From positions 31,128-95,127 of the forward strand of contig NZ_CVRR01000007.1 in assembly GCF_001406815.1 (NCBI RefSeq): a stretch of 64,000 nt of DNA, given 5' to 3'. This document shows, one piece after another, positions 8,537-17,603 of the stretch (its first letter is position 1; every line of letters begins with the position of its first letter). The notes under the pieces are model-generated. The model was not told the DNA's origin. It saw only the letters and a program-made list of their open reading frames with translations, and searched no databases. Made by a program: the position numbers and the translations under genes. Source of the stretch: Roseburia faecis (GTDB lineage: Bacteria; Bacillota; Clostridia; Lachnospirales; Lachnospiraceae).

Positions 8537-10141
8537 ATGTATACATTATTGCTGGTGGATGATGAAGAAGAAGTCATTGAAGCCATCGTTAAAAAAGTCA
8601 AATGGGAGGAACTCGGCTTTCAGGTTACCGGGCATGCAAACAACGGATTTAAAGCAATGGACATGCTTGAAGAAATGCAGCCGGATGTTGTTATGACGGA
8701 CATCCGGATGCCGTATATGGACGGGCTGGAATTGTGTGCGCATATAAAAGCAAAGTATCCGGCAACAAAAATTCTGCTTTTTACCGGATTTGATGATTTT
8801 GAATATGCAAAAGAAGCCGTGCATCTTGAAATCGAGGAATATATTTTAAAGCCGCTCAATGCTGTGGAAATAACAGAAGTGTTTAAGCGTCTGAAAGAGA
8901 AACTGGACTATGAGATCAGTGAAAAAAGAAATACGGATCTTTTGAAAAAATATTATGCGGATTCCCTTCCGATGCTGCAGGCGAATTTGTATACAACGCT
9001 TATTGAAGGACGTATTCCGGAAGAGGAGATGCCGCATTATTTTAAGGATTACCAGATTGCTTTTACAGGCCCGTGGTATTGCTGCCTGATCATACACACA
9101 TCGGCAAGTCAGGTTCCGGAGGGCATGGATATACGGCTGCTTTCGGTATCGGTAGACCGGCAGGCAGGGGAGAACCTCGGGGAAAAATGGAACGCGAAGC
9201 GTTTTCGCTATCTTGGGGATACCATTATGATTATGCAGTTAAAAAGTGAGGAAGAAATTTCAGAACTGACGGATGCCTGTGACCGTTTCTGTAAATATAT
9301 CCATCATATTATGGGGGCAAAAGTAACCATAGGGATCGGTCAGGTATGTGGGCACATTGCAAAGATTGCAGCATCGTATCAAAGCGCCAGGGAAGCGGTT
9401 TCCTATCGTGTTTTATATGGAAGCAACCGGGCGATAAATTTAAAAGAGATTGTTCCACAGAGAAAAATCCAAAGGGATGCCGGAGAGAAAACAGAACTGT
9501 CCAATGTGTTCAAAAAGATCTGCCTTGGAGAAAATGAAGATATTGCAAATGCCATAGAAGTTTACATGCAGCATAATTTCCTTGACCTGAAATCATTGGA
9601 AAAATATCATGTGGCAGTTATGGAACTCATTGGCGAACTGTATCATTTTATGGTCAACAATGAAATGGATACCACAAAAATACCGGGAGGTATCGGTTCT
9701 TTGTATAATGAACTGTGTAATTTAGAACCGCAGGTTTTGCAGAAATGGCTTTTAAAATTCTGCTGTATGCTGCATGATGACATGGCAGATGCCCGGTATC
9801 ATTCCAAGAAATCCCTGATCGGGAGGGCAAAAGAATATGTGCACGACAATTATCAGCAGGAAGATTTAGGGCTTGACGATATCTGTAAAGAACTGGGCGT
9901 GTCAAATTCTTATTTTTCAAGCATGTTCAAAAAAGAAACAGGGAATTCTTTTGTCGGATACCTGACGGAATACCGTATGGATAAGGCGGCACGCATGCTT
10001 GTGGAAACCGCGGAAAAAAGTTATATGATTGCAAAGAGTGTGGGATATTCCGATCCAAATTACTTCAGTTATGTGTTTAAAAGACAGTTTGGGGTATCCC
10101 CTTCAAAATACAGGACAGCATATGAAAAAAATGAAAAATAA
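8537..10141 (+). CDS. YesN-type response regulator with AraC DNA-binding domain
   Basis: A 534-residue transcription activator. It has an N-terminal receiver domain (residues 1-120; acidic pair DD at 9-10, phosphoacceptor D55 in VVMTDIRMP, Lys in LKPL near 107), a middle region of about 300 residues, and a C-terminal AraC/XylS pair of helix-turn-helix motifs (about 430-530, with LGVSNSYFSSMFKKETG and the signature SDPNYFSYVFKRQFGVSPSKYR). It is the partner of the kinase that overlaps its 3' end and most likely activates mglBAC. The start is supported by GGGGGAAGAGG before the ATG. Confidence 0.93.
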   Translation: MYTLLLVDDEEEVIEAIVKKVKWEELGFQVTGHANNGFKAMDMLEEMQPDVVMTDIRMPYMDGLELCAHIKAKYPATKILLFTGFDDFEYAKEAVHLEIEEYILKPLNAVEITEVFKRLKEKLDYEISEKRNTDLLKKYYADSLPMLQANLYTTLIEGRIPEEEMPHYFKDYQIAFTGPWYCCLIIHTSASQVPEGMDIRLLSVSVDRQAGENLGEKWNAKRFRYLGDTIMIMQLKSEEEISELTDACDRFCKYIHHIMGAKVTIGIGQVCGHIAKIAASYQSAREAVSYRVLYGSNRAINLKEIVPQRKIQRDAGEKTELSNVFKKICLGENEDIANAIEVYMQHNFLDLKSLEKYHVAVMELIGELYHFMVNNEMDTTKIPGGIGSLYNELCNLEPQVLQKWLLKFCCMLHDDMADARYHSKKSLIGRAKEYVHDNYQQEDLGLDDICKELGVSNSYFSSMFKKETGNSFVGYLTEYRMDKAARMLVETAEKSYMIAKSVGYSDPNYFSYVFKRQFGVSPSKYRTAYEKNEK

Positions 10142-11927
10142 ACCGGGAGATATCCAGTCAACCATCATGGTTGCATTTTCTGTAATATCAACCTTAATTA
10201 TGATTTGTATGGGCATGATGGTATATTGGAGATTTTCGGGGATCACACAGCAGAATATTGTGGATAATAACCGAAAGATGATGGATCAGACGGTGGATTC
10301 CATAGAAAATTATCTTGTGAATATGAGGCAGATATCGGATGCCGCATATTATGATGTTATAAAGGAAAACGATATCCGGGAACAGAACGAATCCATCCAC
10401 AAAGGGTTAAATCTTTTATATGAGGCAAATAAAGAGAACTTAAGGAGCATTGCTATATATAATGGATACGGAAGCCTTATGGCAGCAGAGCCGGTTGTTG
10501 CCCAGAAAGAAGAACCGGATGTGACCAGACAGGGATGGTTTATGCAGGCAAAAACACGTATGGAGAATATCCATTTTTCCACACCCCATGTCCAGAATTT
10601 ATTTGATGACGGTACCTGTCGGTATTACTGGGTGATTTCTTCCAGCCGTGTCGTGGAACTTACGAATGGGACAGATACACAGTTGGGAGTGCTGCTTGTG
10701 GATATGGACTATTCCGGGATTTCACGTATGATGGAACGGATCAATACGTCAGGAAAAGGACAGTATTTTTATCTGTGTGATGGTGAGGGAAATATTATTT
10801 ATCATCCGCATCAGGCAAGAATTGACAATGGCATGAATACAGAAAGCAGCGTAAAGGCAGCTTCGTCCAAAGAAAAAATTTACGATGAATATTTGGGAAA
10901 AAACCACAGAAAAGTTATGGTGGGTGCAATCAGTTATACAGGATGGCGCCTGGTCTGTGTTATGCCGTATGAAATATTCACAAATAAGATGGCCGATGTA
11001 AAGCAGTTTGTCCTGCTTATTTTACTGCTTATGGCAATGATGCTTGTATTTGTAAACCGCATCATTTCCGTGCGGATATCGCGGCCGATTATGAAACTGG
11101 ATCACTCGGTGCGTGAATATCAGGAAGGAAAAGAAGAAAAGATTGCAATCGGAGGCTCAACAGAGATCCGGCATCTGGGACAATCCATTCAGGAATCCTA
11201 CCGGCAGAATTCCGAACTGATGAAAAAAGTCATATGGGAACAGAATGAAAGAAGAAAAAGCGAATTTGATGTGCTGCAAAGCCAGATCAACCCGCATTTT
11301 TTATACAATACATTAGACTCCATCACCTGGATGATAGAGAGCGGTAAAAATGAGGAAGCTGCCTTTATGATCACGCAGCTGGCAAAGCTTTTCCGGATCA
11401 GCCTTTCAAAAGGACATACGGTTATCCGCATAAGGGATGAACTGCAGCACGCGCAAAGTTATGTTAATATACAAAAAGTGCGGTATAAAAACAAGTTTGA
11501 AGTTGTATTTGATATCCGTCCGGATATTCTGGATGATTGTATCGTGAAACTTGTGCTGCAGCCGATCCTTGAAAATGCGATCAATTACGGCGTAAGGGAG
11601 ATGGATGACTGCGGAAAAATCCTCATTCGCGGATGGAAAGAGCAAGAAAATATCTTTATGCAGGTATCGGATAACGGAATGGGGATTCCGGAAGAGGAGA
11701 TTGACCTGTTATTAAAGGATACAAACCGTGTACATAAAAAGGGCTCCGGAGTCGGGCTTGTAAATGTAAATAACCGGCTCCGGTTATTGTTTGGAGAACC
11801 ATACGGACTTCAGATAGAAAGTGAACTGGATGAGGGAACGACAGTGACAGTTATCATCCCAGAGATTGTTTACAGTGAGGAAAACTGCAGGAAATTTGAG
11901 GAACACCATATGCCGGAGGATTCTTAA
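10122..11927 (+). CDS. YesM-type sensor histidine kinase
   Basis: A 601-residue membrane sensor kinase. It has one membrane helix near residues 16-36, an extracellular Cache-like sensor region, a second helix near 290-310 (FVLLILLLMAMMLVFV), HAMP, the His-kinase motif of the LytS/YesM class with H392 in QINPHFLYNTLDS, and an ATPase domain (NAINYG, DNGMGIP, GSGVGLVNVNNRL). I place the start at 10122, overlapping the regulator gene by 20 bases. The frame is open further upstream but lies within the regulator gene. It shares the operon with two anchored sugar-binding proteins, which may present sugar to its outer domain. Confidence 0.93.
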   Translation: MKKMKNKPGDIQSTIMVAFSVISTLIMICMGMMVYWRFSGITQQNIVDNNRKMMDQTVDSIENYLVNMRQISDAAYYDVIKENDIREQNESIHKGLNLLYEANKENLRSIAIYNGYGSLMAAEPVVAQKEEPDVTRQGWFMQAKTRMENIHFSTPHVQNLFDDGTCRYYWVISSSRVVELTNGTDTQLGVLLVDMDYSGISRMMERINTSGKGQYFYLCDGEGNIIYHPHQARIDNGMNTESSVKAASSKEKIYDEYLGKNHRKVMVGAISYTGWRLVCVMPYEIFTNKMADVKQFVLLILLLMAMMLVFVNRIISVRISRPIMKLDHSVREYQEGKEEKIAIGGSTEIRHLGQSIQESYRQNSELMKKVIWEQNERRKSEFDVLQSQINPHFLYNTLDSITWMIESGKNEEAAFMITQLAKLFRISLSKGHTVIRIRDELQHAQSYVNIQKVRYKNKFEVVFDIRPDILDDCIVKLVLQPILENAINYGVREMDDCGKILIRGWKEQENIFMQVSDNGMGIPEEEIDLLLKDTNRVHKKGSGVGLVNVNNRLRLLFGEPYGLQIESELDEGTTVTVIIPEIVYSEENCRKFEEHHMPEDS

Positions 11928-11928
11928 A

Positions 11929-12897
11929 ATGAAACATGGGAAAAAAACATTTGTGATAATAGAGGCAGTTCTGGGAATTCTCGTGATTCTGGTTCTCGGC
12001 TTTATCATCTATAAGCAAAACGGCCATGAACCGGAAACAATTGCGGTGATCATACCGGATGTGGATGAGAGCGAGTGGTCAGCGTTTAAATACGGACTGA
12101 AAATGGCAGCACGGGAATATGATACAGATGTTGTGATCATCAGTAAGGACAATATGGAAACCGCCAATGAGGAGATTGAGATTATGAATCAGGAAATTGC
12201 AAAAGGAGCAGATGCGGTGATCGTAAAACCGATTGCAAACCGGGATGGGCAGCAAAAGCTAAAACAGCTGGAAAAAAGTGTTCCTATAATGGCCGTGGGA
12301 GATACATTTCCCGAAGAACCGTCCGGATTGCATACAATAGAACCTGATCATTACCATATGGGTGCGGATCTTGCCCAAAAGCTTCTGGAAAATTACCGTG
12401 GAAATCTGATCGGGAAGAAGATTGGGATCTATTCGCAGTATGCCACTTCAGAAGCAGTGATAAAAAGAAAGAAGGGGATTTGTGATACATTAAAGGGGAG
12501 TGGCGCAGAAATTTTATGGTCTGTATCAAAAGAAAATGATTCGAAAGAGAAAATCAATTTACAGACGCAAAGAAGGGTGGATATCGTGATGGCTTTGGAT
12601 AATGCAAGCTTTGTGGAAGCCGGGGAGGCGGCAAAGGATAATGACCTGTATGGGGCGGTACTCTATGGAATTGGAAATTCAACGGAGGCAGTTTATTATC
12701 TGGATGCAGGATGGGCACAATGTCTGGTTGCTCCGGATGAGTTTGACGCAGGCTATGAAAGTGTTGCAGAGCTTATTAAAAAACGACGTAATTTTTTCTA
12801 TAAAATGAAAGACCGGCAGATTACGTATACCGTTCTCACACGGGAGAATCTTTTTTCGGAGGAGAACCGGAATCTGCTGTTTACAATCAGCCGGTAA
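11929..12897 (+). CDS. Membrane-anchored sugar-binding protein, probable sensor accessory
   Basis: A 322-residue type-1 periplasmic binding fold (AVIIPDVDESEWSAFKYGLK at the start of domain 1; GADAVIVKPI typical of the ribose/galactose group). It is tethered by an uncleaved N-terminal helix (residues 9-29), not a lipobox. It starts one base after the kinase stop codon, with GGAGGA upstream, so it is translated with the kinase. No permease or ATPase follows, which argues for sensing rather than transport. Binding proteins encoded with YesM-type kinases are known from three-component sugar sensors in clostridia. The ligand is inferred, not shown. Confidence 0.8.
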   Translation: MKHGKKTFVIIEAVLGILVILVLGFIIYKQNGHEPETIAVIIPDVDESEWSAFKYGLKMAAREYDTDVVIISKDNMETANEEIEIMNQEIAKGADAVIVKPIANRDGQQKLKQLEKSVPIMAVGDTFPEEPSGLHTIEPDHYHMGADLAQKLLENYRGNLIGKKIGIYSQYATSEAVIKRKKGICDTLKGSGAEILWSVSKENDSKEKINLQTQRRVDIVMALDNASFVEAGEAAKDNDLYGAVLYGIGNSTEAVYYLDAGWAQCLVAPDEFDAGYESVAELIKKRRNFFYKMKDRQITYTVLTRENLFSEENRNLLFTISR

Positions 12898-12911
12898 AAT
12901 CAGAGGTTATC

Positions 12912-13955
12912 ATGGATAAAAGAAAAATAAAAAACGCTATGGCATTAATTGGTCTGATGGGAATTCTTTTGTATGGTGCATGTGGAAACGAAAAAAAGGA
13001 AATACCGAAACAGATTTATATTGGTGTCGCATGTTATGACCAGAGAGATACCTTCCTGGGGGAACTTCTGGAAAATTTTAAAAGGGAATGCAGGACACTG
13101 GAAAAAAGGGGATATGATATCAGTCTGACTATTATGGATGCTGCAAATTCGCAAAGAACGCAGGACGATCAGGTGCAGGAAATGATCGGTAATGGCTGTG
13201 ATATTTTGTGCGTCAATCTGGCAGACCGGACGGACCCGTCGCAGATCATTACAGCCGCACAGGAGCACGATATCCCCATTATATTTTTTAATCGGGAACC
13301 TGTGGAAGAAGATCTGATGCAGTGGGATCAGTTATATTATGTCGGAGCAGAAGCAAAACAGTCCGGACAGATGCAGGGACAGCTTGCAGCAGCTTACATC
13401 AAAGAACATCCGGATGTGGACCGCAATCATGATGGGAAAATCCAGTATGTGATACTTGAGGGGGAAATGGGGCATCAGGATGCCATTATTAGAACGGAAA
13501 GCGTTGCGGAGAGCCTGAAAGAACAGGGGATTGCACTGGAAAAACTGAGTTATCAGATTGCAAACTGGAACCGTGTGCAGGCGCAGAACCGTATGATACA
13601 GCTGATCGGACAATATAACAACCGGATGGAAGTTGTTCTTGCTAATAATGATGCAATGGCACTCGGTGCTATGGATGCTTATGAAAAGCTCGGGTATACG
13701 GAAACAAACCGGCCGGTATTTTTTGGAATAGATGGGACAAAAGAAGGGCTTGAAGCGGTAAAAGACGGAACACTTGCAGCAACCGTATATAATGATAAAG
13801 AAGGGCAGGCAGCAGCAATGGCAAACCTTGCATTTTCGATTGCTACAGAGGATGAAAATAATCCAAATCCGTTTAAAAATTATAAATATATATATCGCGC
13901 ATATCAGAAAGTTACAAAAGAAAATGTGCAGACATTTCTGGAGAAAGAAGAATAA
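12912..13955 (+). CDS. MglB-like galactose-binding lipoprotein, probable sensor accessory
   Basis: A 347-residue lipoprotein (lipobox LYGAC near residue 20-24) with an MglB-type fold. The EF-hand-like calcium loop DRNHDGKIQYVIL matches that of MglB at 3861 (DRNGDGVIGYVL), and GHQDAIIRTESV matches MglB GHNDSIARTRGV. It is therefore a paralogue of the transport binding protein but is encoded in the sensor operon, 14 bases after the other binding protein. It lacks the inserts that lengthen MglB. It probably reports the same sugar to the kinase, or competes with MglB for it. Confidence 0.85.
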   Translation: MDKRKIKNAMALIGLMGILLYGACGNEKKEIPKQIYIGVACYDQRDTFLGELLENFKRECRTLEKRGYDISLTIMDAANSQRTQDDQVQEMIGNGCDILCVNLADRTDPSQIITAAQEHDIPIIFFNREPVEEDLMQWDQLYYVGAEAKQSGQMQGQLAAAYIKEHPDVDRNHDGKIQYVILEGEMGHQDAIIRTESVAESLKEQGIALEKLSYQIANWNRVQAQNRMIQLIGQYNNRMEVVLANNDAMALGAMDAYEKLGYTETNRPVFFGIDGTKEGLEAVKDGTLAATVYNDKEGQAAAMANLAFSIATEDENNPNPFKNYKYIYRAYQKVTKENVQTFLEKEE

Positions 13956-13986
13956 GGTACGCGATCCCAAAAAAGGAGAAACAGAC

Positions 13987-14467
13987 ATGAATAACTGGGA
14001 AAGAATGAAAGCCGGCAGACTCTACAATGCCGACAGCAAAGATCTGGAAAAATACCATTCGTTTGGGATGGAAACCTGTGATAAATTCAACCGCACACCG
14101 CTGTGGATGAAGAAAAGAAAGCAGCGTCTGCTGGAAAAAATGATTCCATCCGTTCCTCTCCGATGAGCGTCTGCCGCAGCAGTATCCGGACGGTTTCCAT
14201 GACCTTGAGTATGCAAAGCCGATCCGCATCGGAAGCGGAAGCTGGATCTGTTCGAGCGCGACGATCTGTGGCGGAGTGACCATCGGAAAAAACTGTATTG
14301 TAGCGGCAGGGGCAGTCGTAAACCGTGATGTTCCGGATAACTGCATCGTGGCAGGTGTTCCGGCGAAGGTATTGCGAAAGCTGGATGAGCAGGATCGGAT
14401 GCAGGTGTGGGATACTTACATGAAAAACGAAGTGCCGTTGTCGGAGCGGGAAAGTGGGAGAAGTAGA
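13987..14467 (+). pseudogene. Maltose/galactoside O-acetyltransferase, internal deletion
   Basis: A broken copy of the acetyltransferase at 17604-18263. The first 56 codons match that gene (MNNWERMKAGRLYNADS...). At 14150-14160 the sequence jumps to the part encoding SDERLPQQYPDGFHDLEYAKP and continues to the end (VWDTYMKNEVP, then SERESGR). Compared with the intact copy, 179 bases are missing. That is not a multiple of three, so the frame shifts and a stop follows at 14164. The break falls on a short repeat (CATCCG), typical of slippage or microhomology deletion. The lost part includes the acceptor-site residues of the left-handed beta helix. Two separate ORFs remain, neither likely to be active. 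Confidence 0.88.
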
Positions 14468-14469
14468 TC

Positions 14470-14541
14470 ATGAATTCGTGGATGGATCTTGCAATGCGCG
14501 TACAGAGTATTGCGCAGGCAGGGATTGATGACCACACCTAA
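14470..14541 (+). pseudogene. Nudix hydrolase, N-terminal fragment
   Basis: Twenty-three codons beginning MNSWMDLAMRVQSIAQAGID. They resemble the N-terminal helix of Nudix enzymes with an ADP-ribose-pyrophosphatase-like leader domain, which typically starts M-N-x-W-x-x-W-A-x-x-L-Q-x-I-A-Q-x-G. A stop follows at once and the catalytic Nudix box is absent. The identification rests on one short motif. Confidence 0.45.
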
Positions 14542-14659
14542 TTCTCAGTGTGCATTAAATGCTCTTGCCATTGACAACCCTATTGAGTATGCCAGGTTGG
14601 CTTTGACGGGTGAGATGCAAGATTGGGTGAATGCGGAAGATAATCTAGAAGTATGGTAA
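14540..14659 (+). pseudogene. C-terminal fragment, DUF6061-like
   Basis: An open stretch of 39 codons without a start, ending in NPIEYARLALTGEMQDWVNAED and a stop. It resembles the C-terminal end of short DUF6061-type proteins found in clostridial mobile elements. It starts exactly where the Nudix fragment stops, so the two were joined by a recombination event. The family assignment is tentative. Confidence 0.35.
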
Positions 14660-14780
14660 TTTTATGGGTGGATTGCTATGTATGGCAGTCCACCCATAAA
14701 ATCTTTAGAAAAACATAAGTGGAATATAAGAATTGTGCGTGCTAAAATAAATAGTGAGAAAATTGAATTGGAGACCAGCT

Positions 14781-15929
14781 ATGAGAAATCTAATGAAATT
14801 TAATAGATTCGTGATGCCCTTACTACTAATTATATTTTCTGCTTTGCTACATGGATGCACTTTGAATGAAAATGTTTCTTATAAAAGTGCTTATGCAGAT
14901 AATAATTTAAGTGTAAAGAATGAGAACATTAACGGTGCCATTGTGAAAGTAAATGATAAATACATTTATCACGATGAAATTTTTCTGCAACAGTTTGGAA
15001 AAGTAGGTGTATCATATTCGGATATTGTTGAAAATAGCATAGATGAAATAGTGGCAACATCATATGCAGAAAAATTAGGAGTTTTTGTTTCTGAATCCGA
15101 AATTGATAATGCTATTTGCGAGTATGAAGCCATTAACAAAGAAGTCTATGATAAAGCTCTTAAAATCTATGGGGAAACGACTCTGAAACAAAAATTAAAA
15201 GATAGATTGTTGTTTGTAAGTACAAAAAACAAAGTGTTAGAACAAGAAGTGAAAATAGACGCCAATCTTATCGAATCTTTTAAAAGCCAGAAAGAGCTTC
15301 ATGGAGAATTAGACAAATATTCAGACTCTGAGCTAATGAAACGGATGAACAAAGAGATAAAAGATTATGCATTTGGGTTATGGGTCAAGGAAAAGAGAAA
15401 GGAATCGAAAATTGAATACTTAAAGCTATATGATAAGTATAAAAAAGATTGTTTAGTATTTAATGATAATCAAATGTCGATGCCTAAAATAGATGCTAAA
15501 GAAGTAGCATTAGATGGAGATGAAGGGAAAGAAATTTTAGCATCCTTGTCAATATTTGAAAAATATAATCCAGTTTCTGTGTATGAAATTTTAGTAAAAC
15601 CAAATAATAAAGACGATTATACAGAGCGTGCATATATAAAAGTCCATTTAGTAAATGAAGATAATAACGATAAGATTCTTGATGTTATTATCGCTGACAA
15701 GAACGAAACCGGCATTGATTATGGGTTAAAGGATTCAAAAATGTCGACATTATGTGGTGTTAATGTGAAATTATCTAAGTCTGAAAATTTAAATGTTGAT
15801 GACAAGATAATAACAAGAGCTGTTTTTAAGCTTAACAAACATACTTATGTAATGGATGGCATCAATATTGAGCCTTTTGAATTTACAGAAATGGTTTCAG
15901 AATTACTCTCTAAATTAACTAATAAATAG
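14781..15929 (+). CDS. SurA-N-like lipoprotein, AT-rich
   Basis: A 382-residue lipoprotein (lipobox LLHGC near residue 25) whose next 130 residues resemble the SurA/PrsA N-terminal chaperone domain (GAIVKVNDKYIYHDEIF, then helices). No peptidyl-prolyl isomerase domain follows; the C-terminal half is of unknown type. It may assist folding of secreted proteins. The start at 14781 is preferred over 14754 because GGAG lies seven bases upstream. Base composition is clearly more AT-rich than the neighbours, with many AAA, AAT and GAT codons, suggesting it came from elsewhere. It sits alone between gene fragments. Confidence 0.65.
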   Translation: MRNLMKFNRFVMPLLLIIFSALLHGCTLNENVSYKSAYADNNLSVKNENINGAIVKVNDKYIYHDEIFLQQFGKVGVSYSDIVENSIDEIVATSYAEKLGVFVSESEIDNAICEYEAINKEVYDKALKIYGETTLKQKLKDRLLFVSTKNKVLEQEVKIDANLIESFKSQKELHGELDKYSDSELMKRMNKEIKDYAFGLWVKEKRKESKIEYLKLYDKYKKDCLVFNDNQMSMPKIDAKEVALDGDEGKEILASLSIFEKYNPVSVYEILVKPNNKDDYTERAYIKVHLVNEDNNDKILDVIIADKNETGIDYGLKDSKMSTLCGVNVKLSKSENLNVDDKIITRAVFKLNKHTYVMDGINIEPFEFTEMVSELLSKLTNK

Positions 15930-15953
15930 AATATATAACTGAAAATTGAAATG

Positions 15954-15990
15954 AAAAGGCTATTTATCTGAAAAGGTATTTAGCCTTTTT
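15954..15990 (+). terminator. Rho-independent terminator
   Basis: The stem AAAAGGCTA / TAGCCTTTTT ends the SurA-N-like gene. Confidence 0.75.
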
Positions 15991-16022
15991 CTTTGCCAAA
16001 AATATGAAAGGAGATGATTTTT

Positions 16023-16262
16023 ATGAACAATAAAACAGAATTAGAAAAGGTAAAAGCAGAGATTGAAAGCAAGAAAGAAGAAAAAGAAAAATATGAAAAG
16101 CAATTATCTCAGCTTAAAAATCAAGAGAAGAAATTAAAGAAAATGGCAAGCCTTGAAGAAAGAAAAAAGCGAACCCACAGACTGATAGAACGAGGAGCAA
16201 TATTAGAAAGTTTTATCGAGGGGGGGTTATCCACACATATGCAGGGATGGAACTTCGCCTGA
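16023..16262 (+). pseudogene. DUF3847-like coiled-coil protein, 3'-truncated
   Basis: The first 66 or so residues are a lysine/glutamate-rich coiled coil followed by ERKKRTHRLIERGAILESFI, characteristic of DUF3847 proteins of clostridial plasmids and conjugative elements. AAAGGAG precedes the ATG at 16023. After about position 16220 the sequence is that of a macro-domain gene in another frame, so the natural C-terminus is lost and the ORF runs to an accidental stop. It is a likely remnant of a mobile element. Confidence 0.6.
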
Positions 16263-16642
16263 AAATGTATGAAATTATGAAAAAGCAGGGACATGAAGAA
16301 GAAACCGGAAAGACAAAGATTACGTCCGGTTATAATCTTCCGGCAACATATATTCTTCACACCGTAGGACCGATCATACAGTGGGAGGTTACAGGAAAAG
16401 AGGAAGAATTGCTGGCAAGCTGCTACAGAGAATGTCTCAAGCTGGCGGCGGACACGGGAGCAGAGTCCGTAGCTTTTTGTTGTCTGTCAACGGGGGTGTT
16501 TCGTTTTCCACAGCAAAGGGCGGCAGAAATCGCTACCGAGACGGTAAAGAATTATATCAATGAGGACAGCAGAATAAAAAAAGTCATATTTAACGTATTC
16601 AAGGACGATGATCTGAGAATCTATCATGCACTAATTGGATAA
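16226..16642 (+). pseudogene. Macro-domain protein (ADP-ribosyl hydrolase type), 5'-truncated
   Basis: The readable homology starts at VIHTYAGMELRLKMYEIMKKQG and continues with ITSGYNLPATYILHTVGP, CYRECLKLA, FCCLSTGVFRFPQ and KKVIFNVFKDDDLRIY. These are the C-terminal two thirds of a protein-ADP-ribose hydrolase macro domain. The first block, including the conserved Asn/Gly-rich ADP-ribose loop, is missing and replaced by the DUF3847 piece. Translation could start at an ATG at 16247, but such a product would probably not bind ADP-ribose. Confidence 0.7.
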
Positions 16643-16690
16643 ATCGTGTTAGAATAAAATTGTCACGTAAGACAGAAAGGAAATTATTCT

Positions 16691-17365
16691 ATGGAAAAGA
16701 AAACCGGTTACGATGCAGTTGTATTTGATATGGACGGTGTGATTTTTGATTCTGAGCGGGCTGTGATGCAGTGCTGGAAGGAGCTTGCAGATAAATACCA
16801 GATTCCAGATATTGAGAAAGCGGTGCTTTCCTGTACGGGGACGACGATGAAACGGACGCGGGAGATTATGCTGGAAATTTATGGGGAGGATTTTCCGTAT
16901 GATATTTATGCGAAAGAGTCCTCTGCTATCTATCACAGCAGATACGATGGCGGCAGGCTCCCGATGAAGCCGGGGGTTGTGGAACTGCTCACCTTTTTAA
17001 AAGAAGATGGAAAGAAAATTGCGCTGGCATCTTCGACACGCAGACAGACCGTGACAAACCAATTAAAGGATGCTGGAATTTTGAATTTTTTTGACAATGT
17101 GATCTGCGGGGATATGGTGGAGCACAGCAAACCGGCACCGGACATTTTCTTAAAGGCCTGTGCAGAACTTGGGGTTGCACCGGAGCGCGCGTATGCGATT
17201 GAGGATTCCTACAATGGGATTCGTGCGGCACATGCAGGACATTTGCTTCCGATCATGGTTCCGGATCTGCTGCCTGCAAATGAAGAAATGCAGGAAAAAG
17301 CAGAGGTGGTGTTACCGGATCTATTCGAAGTGATCGCCTATTTGAAGGGAGAGGGAGCATGTTAA
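16691..17365 (+). CDS. HAD-family phosphatase, beta-phosphoglucomutase-like
   Basis: A 224-residue HAD hydrolase. Motif I is VFDMDGV with nucleophile D13 and general acid D15, followed by a small alpha-helical cap. Motif II is ALASSTRR, motif III lies near SKPAPDIF, and motif IV is AIEDSYNGI. The family hydrolyses or shifts phosphate on sugar phosphates or related metabolites; the substrate cannot be read from sequence. AGAAAGGA precedes the ATG. It is the one clearly intact enzyme in the mosaic between the two acetyltransferase copies. Confidence 0.8.
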   Translation: MEKKTGYDAVVFDMDGVIFDSERAVMQCWKELADKYQIPDIEKAVLSCTGTTMKRTREIMLEIYGEDFPYDIYAKESSAIYHSRYDGGRLPMKPGVVELLTFLKEDGKKIALASSTRRQTVTNQLKDAGILNFFDNVICGDMVEHSKPAPDIFLKACAELGVAPERAYAIEDSYNGIRAAHAGHLLPIMVPDLLPANEEMQEKAEVVLPDLFEVIAYLKGEGAC

Positions 17366-17391
17366 CCGAGCAGTTTGATACATTTTTTTAG

Positions 17392-17560
17392 CTAGTCAAT
17401 CATCATTTCCTCGCGCATAATAGCACCTAAGAGAACCAGATAGTCACCAAATTCATCGGAGGAACTGTCCGGTATCGCAGTAAATTTGGTCTGGCTGTTC
17501 TGCAAATGCTTTAAACGGGAAGTATGCCGGTGCAGCTGTTCTTCAGTTTCCTGTATTGCA
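17392..17560 (-). pseudogene. C-terminal fragment of an unknown protein
   Basis: On the minus strand an open frame without a start codon reads EEQLHRHTSRLKHLQNSQ, then DEFGDYLVLLGAIMREEMM, and stops at 17392. It has the codon pattern of a real gene and looks like the helical C-terminus of a lost protein. The upstream end runs into the promoter region of the intact acetyltransferase. I do not recognise the family. Confidence 0.35.
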
Positions 17561-17603
17561 AAAGTTTGTTATACTAAAGGAAATAAAAAAGAGGGAGATA
17601 AAC

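Noticed and set aside
13332..13988. A 218-codon minus-strand ORF opposite the MglB-like lipoprotein
   Set aside because: It is Cys- and Phe-rich, has no motif, and is fully inside a well-supported gene on the other strand.
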